DNA of 64,000 bases. Origin: Yoonia maricola (GTDB lineage: Bacteria > Pseudomonadota > Alphaproteobacteria > Rhodobacterales > Rhodobacteraceae). Shown here piece by piece: positions 1-7,934 of this stretch. The stretch is taken from the NCBI RefSeq assembly GCF_002797915.1, contig NZ_PGTY01000004.1:186001-250000 (forward strand), given 5' to 3'. The notes beneath the pieces are model-generated. The model searched no databases. It was not told the DNA's origin and saw only the letters and a list, made by a program, of their open reading frames with translations. Every line of letters starts with the position of its first letter. Within the stretch, counting starts at the first letter, position 1. The translations under genes were made by a program, and so were the position numbers.

Positions 1-45
1 AGTAGGATGGTTTTGGCTATCGTATCAAGCCGATCCAGCCATGAT

Positions 46-789
46 TTAGCCGCTTTCGGGTACGCCTGCACTCCAGGTAGGTGGTGATGCTCTGCATGCA
101 GTTACAAAGCCTTCAAACGCGGCCCAGATTTCGCCGCTGGCTTGGTTCCGTGCGGGATGAACCAGAACAAAGTTGAATGTCTGCGCTTCTGTCGGCGGAA
201 GCTGACCGACAACCTCGTTGGCGTAGACATCAATCGACATGCCGGGCGATCTGGCGGCGAAGTTGTTGGCCGTTGATTCCAAGGCAACGCCACCGCGCAT
301 TGCGGCTGTCGCGCCAACATCCATGAAACCTGTAAACAAAGGTGCTTGCGCCCCTTGCACCTGTACGGTGCGATCATACTGTAACTTCGACGCATCAAAC
401 ACAGCGCTGAACAAATCAATCGTAGAGATGTTGCGGCGGCTGATGTGAAAGTAGTTGTTGAAATAGACGATGTGGATGTTGCAGTCCGATCCAGCGATCA
501 ACAGGCCTGACTCACTGTCTTGATACTGGGCGACAGTCCGCAACGTATCCAAAGCCTCGGTCACTGATGCGCCCTCTTCCTCCGCCTCTCCGGTTTGCTC
601 ATCAAGCAATCGGGAAATGGCGCTGAAGCAGTCAATCTGCGCTGCAGGGTCGTCCGTTATGCTTTGGCAATTTTCCAATAAGGACGACAAGGGATAGTCG
701 TTACCATCGACTGTTAAGATTTGCTCAGCGTTCACATCGCTTGCCAGAGCGCTAAGCGACACCGCAAACCCACACATCAGCATTTTCAT
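46..789 (-). CDS. Secreted protein of unknown function
   Basis: 247 residues. The first ~21 form a signal peptide (hydrophobic core, then a VNA-type cleavage site), so the protein is probably periplasmic. The mature part has four cysteines (contexts ENCQ, IDCF, SDCN, TACR), enough for two disulfides, and an acidic EAEEE stretch near residue 70. I recognise no domain or catalytic motif. The ATG is preceded by GGAG about 9 bases upstream, which supports this start; a second in-frame ATG lies two codons later. It follows amt on the same strand after a 130-base gap with a hairpin, so it is probably transcribed separately. Confidence 0.7.
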   Translation of the reverse strand: MKMLMCGFAVSLSALASDVNAEQILTVDGNDYPLSSLLENCQSITDDPAAQIDCFSAISRLLDEQTGEAEEEGASVTEALDTLRTVAQYQDSESGLLIAGSDCNIHIVYFNNYFHISRRNISTIDLFSAVFDASKLQYDRTVQVQGAQAPLFTGFMDVGATAAMRGGVALESTANNFAARSPGMSIDVYANEVVGQLPPTEAQTFNFVLVHPARNQASGEIWAAFEGFVTACRASPPTWSAGVPESG

Positions 790-880
790 CTACTGTACTC
801 CGAAACAAGATTGCCGCACCAGTCGCGACAATGTCACTGATTATCACTGCGTTTAGCAGACAACGGCCTGCCGCTTTGAT

Positions 881-907
881 CTGGGCAAACCGATTGGGGT
901 TGCCCAG
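881..907 (-). terminator. Hairpin downstream of amt
   Basis: CTGGGCAA at 881-888 pairs with TTGCCCAG at 900-907 around an 11-base loop, 16 bases past the amt stop. There is no clear T-tract on the minus strand, so it is a weak intrinsic terminator or an mRNA-stabilising hairpin. Confidence 0.4.
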
Positions 908-922
908 ACCATGATCGTAAGA

Positions 923-2209
923 TCAGTTGCCCACCACGAAATCGCTTTTATCGATCCCGCTGGCTTCTTTGATTGATGTCACGCGGATGCCAATCGTTTC
1001 TTTCAGCGCAATCCAGGCCAGGCTGGTCGCGACCGTAACATATGTGATGACGATCAACACCGAGGACAATTGTCCAATAACGGTTGCATCCGGGTTTGTG
1101 AAAGCGACAGCGATGGTGCCCCAGATGCCGCAGAACAAGTGCACAGGGATTGCGCCTACGACGTCGTCGACTTTGAAGTAGTCAAGGATTTGCGTGCCCC
1201 AATAGACGACCAGACCGCCACCCATGCCAACCGCAAACGCCCAGAATGGCGATGGGAACAGCGGCTCTGCCGTGATCGCCACCAGGCCACCAAGCGCCCC
1301 GTTCAACATGTAGGTCAGGTCAAAACGCAACTCGCGCAGGTATGACACGAAAGCGGCCACAATGACCCCGCCCGCGGCAGCCAGATTTGTGTTCAGGAAG
1401 ATACGTGCGACGTTGGACGCATCTGCATCTGTTGAAAAGCTAAGGTAGGAGCCTGCATTGAACCCGTACCAGCCCATCCACAAGATGAGTGTCCCTAAGG
1501 TTGCCATTGGTAGTGAATAATTGCCAAGTGCAACTTTCTTGCCGTCAACAATGCGCCCTTCGCGTGCCCCGACAAACAATGCACCTGTCAGCGCCGCGAC
1601 GCCGCCGACGACGTGCACAACAGTACTGCCAGCCAGATCTTTGAAGCCAAGCTCAGATGCCAAGAACCCGCCACCCCATGTCCAAGAGGCTTGGATGGGA
1701 TAGATGACTGCTGTCAAAATGGCCGTAAAGATAAAGAACGACACAAGCTTCAGGCGTTCAGCAATGGCACCCGATACGATTGATGCCGTTGCGACGCAGA
1801 ACATCGACTGAAAGAAGACATCCGCAGCACCCGCATGCCCGCGACCAACGAAGCCGGTTCCGCCGTCAACAACATCTGTGACTTCGATGGCGCCGTTAAA
1901 CCCCAGGATACCTGGCATGATCCAGTTGCCACCTGGGAACATCAGGCCATATCCGCAAAGTATAAATGCAGTTGAGGCGATGGCAAAAAGGCCAATATTC
2001 TTGGCGCATTGGTTGATGACGTTTTTCTCGCGTACAAAGCCCGCTTCGAGCAGTGTGAACCCGGCTGACATCCACATGACAAGGACGCCGCAGAACACCA
2101 CGAACAACGTATTCATCACAAAGGGTGAGACGCCAGATGACGCTTGTTGTGCTTGGGCAGGCCCCGCGAACAGCGCGGCCAGCAATATAATTCCGATTAG
2201 CTTTTTCAA
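923..2209 (-). CDS. amt: Ammonium transporter, Amt family
   Basis: Inner-membrane ammonium channel of the Amt/MEP/Rh family, 428 residues. A cleavable signal peptide (residues 1-20, ending AQAQ) precedes about 11 hydrophobic helices, the usual Amt architecture. Family signatures are visible, such as the GAIAERLK segment near residue 147 and the VVHVVGGVAALTGA segment near 195, which carries the first pore histidine; a second conserved histidine follows in IPVHLFCGIWG near 355. Amt normally works with a GlnK/PII protein encoded next to it. No such gene is adjacent here; the upstream neighbour is a crotonase-family gene. The 187-base upstream gap carries a perfect palindrome (2294-2309) that could be an operator. 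Confidence 0.96.
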   Translation of the reverse strand: MKKLIGIILLAALFAGPAQAQQASSGVSPFVMNTLFVVFCGVLVMWMSAGFTLLEAGFVREKNVINQCAKNIGLFAIASTAFILCGYGLMFPGGNWIMPGILGFNGAIEVTDVVDGGTGFVGRGHAGAADVFFQSMFCVATASIVSGAIAERLKLVSFFIFTAILTAVIYPIQASWTWGGGFLASELGFKDLAGSTVVHVVGGVAALTGALFVGAREGRIVDGKKVALGNYSLPMATLGTLILWMGWYGFNAGSYLSFSTDADASNVARIFLNTNLAAAGGVIVAAFVSYLRELRFDLTYMLNGALGGLVAITAEPLFPSPFWAFAVGMGGGLVVYWGTQILDYFKVDDVVGAIPVHLFCGIWGTIAVAFTNPDATVIGQLSSVLIVITYVTVATSLAWIALKETIGIRVTSIKEASGIDKSDFVVGN

Positions 2210-2293
2210 AACTTGTTACCTTCTACACTAATAAGTTGAATTTATTTTTCGCTGAATTTATGGGCAAAATTATGGCGTGGCTACCCAAAATAG

Positions 2294-2309
2294 TTGGCAA
2301 ATATGCCAA
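2294..2309. promoter_or_regulatory. Palindrome TTGGCA-N4-TGCCAA upstream of amt
   Basis: TTGGCA at 2294-2299 and TGCCAA at 2304-2309 form a perfect 6-bp dyad with a 4-base AT centre in an AT-rich gap about 85 bases upstream of the amt start. It does not fit the sigma-54 pattern (GG-N10-GC). It may be a repressor or activator site for amt; no protein is assigned. Confidence 0.4.
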
Positions 2310-2347
2310 TATACGCCTAATTATTAACTATAATGATAGAAATTACA

Positions 2348-2385
2348 GCATTCTTGAATCGACTTAGCTGCCGCGACAAGAATGC
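2348..2385 (-). terminator. Inverted repeat after the crotonase gene
   Basis: GCATTCTTG (2348-2356) and CAAGAATGC (2377-2385) are perfect 9-base arms around a 20-base loop. The repeat lies just past the crotonase stop and is followed on the minus strand by an AT-rich tract. It is possibly the end of the SDR-crotonase transcript. Confidence 0.3.
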
Positions 2386-2396
2386 GAGGACTGACC

Positions 2397-3005
2397 CTAA
2401 ACTGTCATGTCTTTGATTCCAGCAATGTGATCGCGCGCGGCAGTCAGCACATCACCACCCAGCGCAACGGCGGTGTCATGCAATGCATCAATCGCGACAA
2501 TCTGATCAACCAGCCCCCAGTCTTGTGATTGTTCGGCTGTGATTTTTTGCCCCGCCATCAAGATCAACTTTGCACGGGCGGGGCCGACCAATGTGACAAG
2601 GCGTGGGGGATCGGATGGTTGTGGCAGAAACCCCAATTTCATGACGGGATAAAAGAATTTGGCACTGGCCACAGCAATCCGTAGATCACAGGCCAGCACC
2701 ATCCCGAATGCCCCGCCGGCCACGGTGCCATTCAATGCTGCAATCGTCAGCCCCGGCAGGTTTGCAATCGCGGTCGAAAGGCGCTCCCACACCGGATCAG
2801 TCGCAAGACCCGCACGCGCGGCGTCAAGATCGGCACCGGCGCTGAACACACGCCCGGTGCCTGTCAGGATAAACAGCTTTGCACTCTGCGCATTTTCCGC
2901 AATCTCTGCCAATTCAACCAGCATTTCGCGGGTCAAGGCGCCGGCCTTGTCGGGGCGATTGATCGTGACGGTCCATACATCCCCGTTCTTGTCACAGCGG
3001 ATCAT
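2397..3005 (-). CDS. Short crotonase-family (enoyl-CoA hydratase/isomerase-like) protein
   Basis: 202 residues of the crotonase fold, against about 255-260 for typical enoyl-CoA hydratases; the C-terminal helices are shortened. The CoA/oxyanion-hole elements are present: AGADL near residue 57 and GTVAGGAFG near residue 93. Aligned to rat mitochondrial hydratase, both general acid/base glutamates are missing: the GGGCEL position reads GGAFGM (Glu to Gly), and the PE position reads PV (Glu to Val). Straight hydratase activity is therefore unlikely; isomerase, thioesterase or another crotonase chemistry is possible. The start overlaps the SDR stop by 4 bases, so the two are translationally coupled and probably act on one acyl-CoA-like substrate. 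Confidence 0.85.
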   Translation of the reverse strand: MIRCDKNGDVWTVTINRPDKAGALTREMLVELAEIAENAQSAKLFILTGTGRVFSAGADLDAARAGLATDPVWERLSTAIANLPGLTIAALNGTVAGGAFGMVLACDLRIAVASAKFFYPVMKLGFLPQPSDPPRLVTLVGPARAKLILMAGQKITAEQSQDWGLVDQIVAIDALHDTAVALGGDVLTAARDHIAGIKDMTV

Positions 3006-3760
3006 ACTAGGCCGACTTTTTCGCGGATGTCGTCTTCGCGCAGGCTGATATCTTCACCTAGATAGGCATCCGCCTCTGACGTGCACATCCATAACAGGGC
3101 CTCTGCCGGCCATTCGGGCGGGATATGGGCGGACCAATCAAGCTGACTGACAGGGTTGATCCCCGACGCCTTAATCTCGCGCTGCATTTGCGTAGCGACG
3201 GTGCCGGGCGACAGGCCCATGATCCGCAGGCCTTTGTCGCGCGCTTCCTTGTCGGCGGCGCGCGTCAGCATATAGACAGCCGCCTTGGAGCTGCAGTAAG
3301 CCGTCCACCCCTCAACCGGGCCATGGGCCGCACCGGATGAGATGTTGATGATCGTCCCGTGTCCTTGCGCAATCATCCCTGGCATCACGGTGTGCATTCC
3401 GTGCATCACGCCTTTGAGGTTGATGTCGATGGTGCGCGACCATGCCTCAGGGTCGGTGTCTTGCAAGTGGCCGATGGGGTCCACGACGCCTGCGTTGTTG
3501 ATCAGTACGTCCAGCCCACCAAAGGTCTGTGCTGTAGCAGAAACCGCCGATGCCACGTCTGAGTAGCGTGAGACGTCACAGGGGATTGCCAGCGCCTTAT
3601 CCCCAATGTTTCCGGCGATTTCAGCAATATCATCGGTACTGCGCGCTACAAGGGCCACGTTTGCGCCTGCTTTGGCGAATGAGTAGGCTGCAGCCGCGCC
3701 AATTCCGCGGCTGGCCCCGGTGATCAGTACGGTTTTCCCGACTAAATTGATGTTTTTCAC
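3002..3760 (-). CDS. Short-chain dehydrogenase/reductase
   Basis: 252-residue classical SDR. The Rossmann motif TGASRGIG lies near residue 14, NNAG near 88, the catalytic serine in INISSG near 140, and the YxxxK pair as YCSSK near 155. These predict an NAD(P)-dependent alcohol/ketone oxidoreductase; the substrate cannot be read from sequence. It is the first gene of a two-gene operon with the short crotonase-family gene (4-base overlap). Confidence 0.93.
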   Translation of the reverse strand: MKNINLVGKTVLITGASRGIGAAAAYSFAKAGANVALVARSTDDIAEIAGNIGDKALAIPCDVSRYSDVASAVSATAQTFGGLDVLINNAGVVDPIGHLQDTDPEAWSRTIDINLKGVMHGMHTVMPGMIAQGHGTIINISSGAAHGPVEGWTAYCSSKAAVYMLTRAADKEARDKGLRIMGLSPGTVATQMQREIKASGINPVSQLDWSAHIPPEWPAEALLWMCTSEADAYLGEDISLREDDIREKVGLV

Positions 3761-3881
3761 TGCGGTCCCTTTCGGATTATGTTTGGGATAGCTACGTATT
3801 GCACCAATCGTAACGCCCTTCGGTGCTATATTAGAAAGCCAAGGGCCGTTCTGAAAGACACTTAACGAGAGGGAAGACTTT

Positions 3882-5384
3882 ATGACCTATTCCACACCGT
3901 TGCGCAGCGTTGTTTGCATCGCCGCATTAATCGCTGGCAGTGCCGCGCAAGCCGATGTCACGGCCGCGCAAGTCTGGGAGGACTGGAAAGCGCAGTTGTC
4001 CCTTTACGGCGAAGAAAACCTGAGCATTGGCGCCGAAGAAACATCAAGCGGCACATTGACCGTGCGCGATCTTGCGTTGCAACTCTCCGATACGGATGTC
4101 ACCGCCGAGGTGACGATGCAAAGCATTGTGTTCAATGAGCAATCCGACGGCACTGTGCGCGTGACGATGGATGAGAGCTATCCCATGACGATCACAGGGG
4201 TTGATGGCACTGTCGTGAATATCCTGATCAGCCAGCAGAATATGGAGATGGTCGTCGGAGGTGATCCAGACGCGCTGAATTATGATATTACCGCCGATCA
4301 GTACAAGATTGCCTTGCAAGATATCGTAGATGGGGATGTCACCTTCACCGGTGATGCAGAAATCGCGATGAATGATCTGGATATGACCTACAACACGGTG
4401 GTCGATGATCTGCGCAACATTTCCTACGATGGCACGGTCGCCTCGATTGATATTCTGGTCGATATTCAGCTTCCGGGTGGCGGCGGTGAATATATCACTG
4501 GCGGTGGCAAGATGGTTGGCCTTGCCACACAGGCCGAGATGGCCATGCCGCTGGATGCGAATTCTGACGACCCCGATAGCCTTGTCAGCGACGGCTTTGC
4601 CATGGCGGGTGGCTATACTATCGACAGCGCGGACTATGTTTTTGACATCAATGCAGAGGGTGATCAGGCTTCGGGATCTGTCAGCATGGGGGCGTCCGTG
4701 CTGACCGCTGAGATCAATAACAGCACCGTTGGATATACGGCCACAACCGATGACGTTGCGCTGAACATTGTATCTGGCGAATTCCCACTGCCGATTGAGT
4801 TGAGCCTTGCGCAATATGGTATCAACTTCCGCATGCCGACCGGCGATGTGGGCACATCTTCTGATTTTGCGTTCGGGTTTGATATGATTGATCTGAGCAT
4901 CAGTGATACGATCTGGAATCTGTTTGATGCAGGTAATGTCCTGCCGCGTGATCCGGCCACGATCCAGATGGCCTTTAGCGGCAAGGCCAAGGCGCTGTTT
5001 GATATGTTCGACCCGGAACAGCAGGAGGCGATGAACAATGCAGATATGCCCTATGAGCTAGAGTCCGTCACGATTGATACCCTGAATGTGGATGCCGCCG
5101 GTGCCACGGTCACGGGCGAAGGTGCCTTCACCTTTGACAACACAGACATGCAAAGCTTTGCGCCACTCCCGCGCCCAGAGGGCGAAGCATCGGTTGAAAT
5201 CACGGGCTTTAACGCCTTGTTGGATAACCTTGTCGCCATGGGTCTGGTGCCAGAGCAGGATGTCATGGGTGCCCGTATGATGGTGGGCATGTTTGCCCGC
5301 TCGACCGGCGATGACATGATGGAAACATCGGTCGAGATTTTGCCGAATGGCGAAGTCAACGTGAACGGCAACCGCGTTCGCTAA
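3882..5384 (+). CDS. DUF2125-type periplasmic/outer-membrane protein
   Basis: 500 residues with a signal peptide (residues 1-24, ending AAQA). The remainder is an alternating, beta-rich, acidic sequence with many Asp/Thr/Val and a final NGNRVR. It matches my recollection of the DUF2125 family, which is widespread in Rhodobacteraceae and has no assigned function. GAGAGGGAAG lies just before the ATG. The gene is monocistronic and ends in a textbook terminator at 5404. The fold suggests an envelope-associated beta-structure, but no activity can be claimed. Confidence 0.75.
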   Translation: MTYSTPLRSVVCIAALIAGSAAQADVTAAQVWEDWKAQLSLYGEENLSIGAEETSSGTLTVRDLALQLSDTDVTAEVTMQSIVFNEQSDGTVRVTMDESYPMTITGVDGTVVNILISQQNMEMVVGGDPDALNYDITADQYKIALQDIVDGDVTFTGDAEIAMNDLDMTYNTVVDDLRNISYDGTVASIDILVDIQLPGGGGEYITGGGKMVGLATQAEMAMPLDANSDDPDSLVSDGFAMAGGYTIDSADYVFDINAEGDQASGSVSMGASVLTAEINNSTVGYTATTDDVALNIVSGEFPLPIELSLAQYGINFRMPTGDVGTSSDFAFGFDMIDLSISDTIWNLFDAGNVLPRDPATIQMAFSGKAKALFDMFDPEQQEAMNNADMPYELESVTIDTLNVDAAGATVTGEGAFTFDNTDMQSFAPLPRPEGEASVEITGFNALLDNLVAMGLVPEQDVMGARMMVGMFARSTGDDMMETSVEILPNGEVNVNGNRVR

Positions 5385-5403
5385 ACAACGACAGTAAAAG
5401 ATC

Positions 5404-5438
5404 GGGCGCAGGTGGAAACATCTGCGCCCTTTTCTTTT
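5404..5438 (+). terminator. Rho-independent terminator with GAAA tetraloop
   Basis: An 11-bp stem (5404-5414 with 5419-5429; one G-U pair) closed by a GAAA tetraloop and followed by TTTTCTTTT. It terminates the DUF2125 gene. Confidence 0.9.
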
Positions 5439-5505
5439 GCCCGATCCTGTGGCCTTGCGGGCAACACCCCATCGCACTAGGTCTTTGGCAAGCAAAGGAT
5501 ACCTG

Positions 5506-6852
5506 ATGACACAATCCCTCTCTGACCTGTCTGACCAAATACTACAGGCTGCCAAGCGTGCTGGCGCGGATGCCGCGGATGCCATTGCGGTGGATGGCAC
5601 GTCGTTGTCAATTACCGTGCGCGAAGGGGCGCTCGAACAAGCAGAGCGATCGGAGGGGATCGACATTGGTTTGCGCGTTTTCGTGGGTCAGCGACAGGCT
5701 TGCGTGTCATCCTCTGACGCCAAGCCGGACACTTTGATCCAGATGGCAGAACGCGCGGTCGCAATGGCCAAGGAGGCGCCCGAAGATCCGCACGCCGGGC
5801 TGGCCGATCCCGCGCAGTTGACAACAAACACTGCGACCGAAGGTCTAGAACTGTTTGACCCCAGCGATGAGCCTGACCCGGCGGCCCTGCAAGAAGACGC
5901 CACACGCGCCGAAGCTGCGGCACTGCGCAATGCGGGTATCAGCCAGGTACAATCTGCCTCTGCCGGCTATGGCCGGCGCCGTATACATCTTGCAGCGACG
6001 AACGGGTTCTCGGCGGGCTACGCCCGTAGTGACCGTGGTTTATCCTGCGTTGCGATCAGCGGTACCGGCACAGGGATGGAGCGGGACTATGACTATGACA
6101 GTCGTGTGTTTCAGGCCGACTTGCGTGATGCGGACGACATTGGGCGCATTGCTGCCGAACGCGCGGTCGCGCGTGTGGGAGCGCGGAAACCTCAGACAGG
6201 TGCCTTTCCTGTTCTCTTTGATGAACGGGTTGCGAACACATTGATCGGTAGCCTCTTGCAGGCCACGAATGGTGCGATGATCGCCCGCGGCTCTAGCTGG
6301 TTGCGCGGTGCGGTGGGCGAAGAAGTGTTACCAAAAGGCCTGTCCGTGATCGAAGATCCGCATCGTGCCCGCGTCACCGGGTCGCGCCTGTTTGATGCCG
6401 AAGGGCTGGCCACATCGCAGCGCGCGATTGTGGATGACGGCGTGCTCAAGGGCTGGACACTTGACCTTGCTACGGGGCGCAAGCTGGGCATGGACAGCAC
6501 GGCCAACGCGGCACGTGGCACAGGCGCACCGCCATCACCGAGCCTGACGAATGTGTCGCTCACCCAAGGTGACGCATCCCGCGAAGACCTGATCAAAGCG
6601 ATGGGAACCGGCCTGCTGGTGACATCCATGATCGGTTCGACCATTAACCCGAACACAGGTGATTATTCGCGTGGTGCCGCCGGGTTCTGGATCGAGAATG
6701 GTGAAATCACCTATCCGGTCAATGAATGCACGGTCGCAGGAAACCTGCGCGATATGCTCAAGACGATCATCCCGGCCAATGACGCGCGCGCGCATCTGTC
6801 GCGCGTCGTGCCGTCACTGTTGGTTGAGGGGCTTACCCTTGCAGGCGACTGA
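5506..6852 (+). CDS. pmbA: TldD/PmbA family metallopeptidase-like protein (PmbA)
   Basis: 448 residues from the ATG at 5506; reading through from 5437 would add 23 unconserved residues. PmbA/TldE partners with TldD in a cytosolic complex that matures peptides such as microcins and degrades CcdA. PmbA lacks the HExxxH zinc motif of TldD, and none is seen here. Typical landmarks are the N-terminal domain with VREGALEQAERSEG, the central RGSSWLRGAVGEEVLP-like region, and the C-terminal segment ending in NECTVAGNLRDML. The next gene starts inside its last codons, so the two are co-transcribed. No tldD is present in this window. Confidence 0.93.
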   Translation: MTQSLSDLSDQILQAAKRAGADAADAIAVDGTSLSITVREGALEQAERSEGIDIGLRVFVGQRQACVSSSDAKPDTLIQMAERAVAMAKEAPEDPHAGLADPAQLTTNTATEGLELFDPSDEPDPAALQEDATRAEAAALRNAGISQVQSASAGYGRRRIHLAATNGFSAGYARSDRGLSCVAISGTGTGMERDYDYDSRVFQADLRDADDIGRIAAERAVARVGARKPQTGAFPVLFDERVANTLIGSLLQATNGAMIARGSSWLRGAVGEEVLPKGLSVIEDPHRARVTGSRLFDAEGLATSQRAIVDDGVLKGWTLDLATGRKLGMDSTANAARGTGAPPSPSLTNVSLTQGDASREDLIKAMGTGLLVTSMIGSTINPNTGDYSRGAAGFWIENGEITYPVNECTVAGNLRDMLKTIIPANDARAHLSRVVPSLLVEGLTLAGD

Positions 6853-7630
6853 CCTTGCGCTGTTGACCGAGGCAGCACGCAAATCCGGTGACATCGCAAA
6901 ACGCTATTTTCAGCAAAACCCCGACGTCACTGATAAACCGGGCGGGGCGGGGCCTGTGACGGCGGCGGACCTTGCTGTGAACGCGATGCTGGAAGGGCTT
7001 TTGCAGGCAGCAAGGCCAGACTATGGCTGGCTGTCCGAGGAAACCGAAGACAATACAGCCCGATTGAAGACCCTATGCCAGTTTGTCATCGATCCGATTG
7101 ACGGCACACGCGCCTTCATCGATGGCAGCAAGGACTGGGCACATTCCTTGGCGATTACCGAAGACGGTGTTCCTGTTGCGGCGGCGGTCTATCTGCCAAT
7201 GCGGGATATGATGTTTACAGCCGCCCAAGGGGCAGGTGCTATGCTGAATGGAAGTCCGATCAGGGCCAGCAAAGCCCCCATGCAGGATGCGACTCTACTG
7301 GGGGCCAAGCCGAATTTTGATGGCAAATACTGGAAAGGGGGCGTGTTACCCCCAATCAAGCGGGTCTTCCGGTCGTCACTGGCGTATCGGCTGTGCCTTG
7401 TGGCGCAGGGGCGGTTCGACGGTATGATCACGCTGCGCCCCAGTTGGGAATGGGATATCGCCGCCGGTGCCCTGATTGTCACCGAGGCCGGGGGTACTGT
7501 GACCGACCAATATGGGGCAGCGTTGCGCTTTAACAACGCACACCCGCAGGTGCCCGGCGTGTTGGCCGGCGCTACACAATTACACACCGATCTGTTGACG
7601 CGGCTTGAGCCACAGCAGCCAAACCCCTAG
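6839..7630 (+). CDS. Inositol monophosphatase-family phosphatase (CysQ-like)
   Basis: 263 residues from a TTG at 6839 that overlaps the pmbA stop by 14 bases. GAGGGG at 6826-6831 is correctly spaced for this start, whereas the longer upstream reading frame only shadows pmbA. The metal-binding signature of Mg-dependent, Li-sensitive phosphatases is complete: LSEET near residue 63, DPIDGTRAF near 83, and the second motif WDIAAGALIVTEAGG near 210. Likely substrates are inositol phosphate or 3'-phosphoadenosine 5'-phosphate (CysQ role). The DPIDGTRAF form and lack of cysteine-pathway neighbours keep the assignment at family level. Confidence 0.9.
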   Translation: MQATDLALLTEAARKSGDIAKRYFQQNPDVTDKPGGAGPVTAADLAVNAMLEGLLQAARPDYGWLSEETEDNTARLKTLCQFVIDPIDGTRAFIDGSKDWAHSLAITEDGVPVAAAVYLPMRDMMFTAAQGAGAMLNGSPIRASKAPMQDATLLGAKPNFDGKYWKGGVLPPIKRVFRSSLAYRLCLVAQGRFDGMITLRPSWEWDIAAGALIVTEAGGTVTDQYGAALRFNNAHPQVPGVLAGATQLHTDLLTRLEPQQPNP

Positions 7631-7666
7631 AGTGCGCGAAATAGCAGACCTTACAAAGGGAATTCC

Positions 7667-7912
7667 ATGACACAGCGCCTGCACCTCGTCTTTGGCGGTG
7701 AGCTTATCGACCCAAGTAAAAACGCGTTCAAGGACATTGAAGCGATTGATATTGTGGGCATGTTCCCGGACTATGATACGGCTTATAACGCATGGAAAGG
7801 CGCCGCGCAGCGGACGGTCGATAATGCCCATATGCGTTATTACATCGCGCATATCCACAGGCTGCGGGACGAAGAGAAAGAAGCCTCGCCGACCGAAGAA
7901 CTTGATAACTGA
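7667..7912 (+). CDS. DUF4170 small protein
   Basis: 81 residues, soluble, charged; it begins MTQRLHLVFGGEL and carries a YDTAYNAWKGAAQRTVD segment typical of DUF4170 proteins that neighbour lipid A genes in alphaproteobacteria. An AAAGGGAATTCC sequence supplies the ribosome binding site. It lies 36 bases after the phosphatase gene and 22 bases before the waaA-like gene, so it is part of the same plus-strand run leading to lpxK. Function is unknown; a role linked to lipid A or Kdo transfer is only a contextual guess. Confidence 0.85.
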   Translation: MTQRLHLVFGGELIDPSKNAFKDIEAIDIVGMFPDYDTAYNAWKGAAQRTVDNAHMRYYIAHIHRLRDEEKEASPTEELDN

Positions 7913-7934
7913 TCCAGGGTGTTAGGATCGCAAG

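Noticed and set aside
2294-2309. Sigma-54 promoter for amt
   Set aside because: The TTGGCA/TGCCAA dyad looks similar to a -24/-12 element, but the GG to GC spacing does not fit.
4044-4814. 256-codon frame antisense inside the DUF2125 gene
   Set aside because: Ile/His-rich shadow translation; the plus-strand gene has a signal peptide, ribosome site and terminator.
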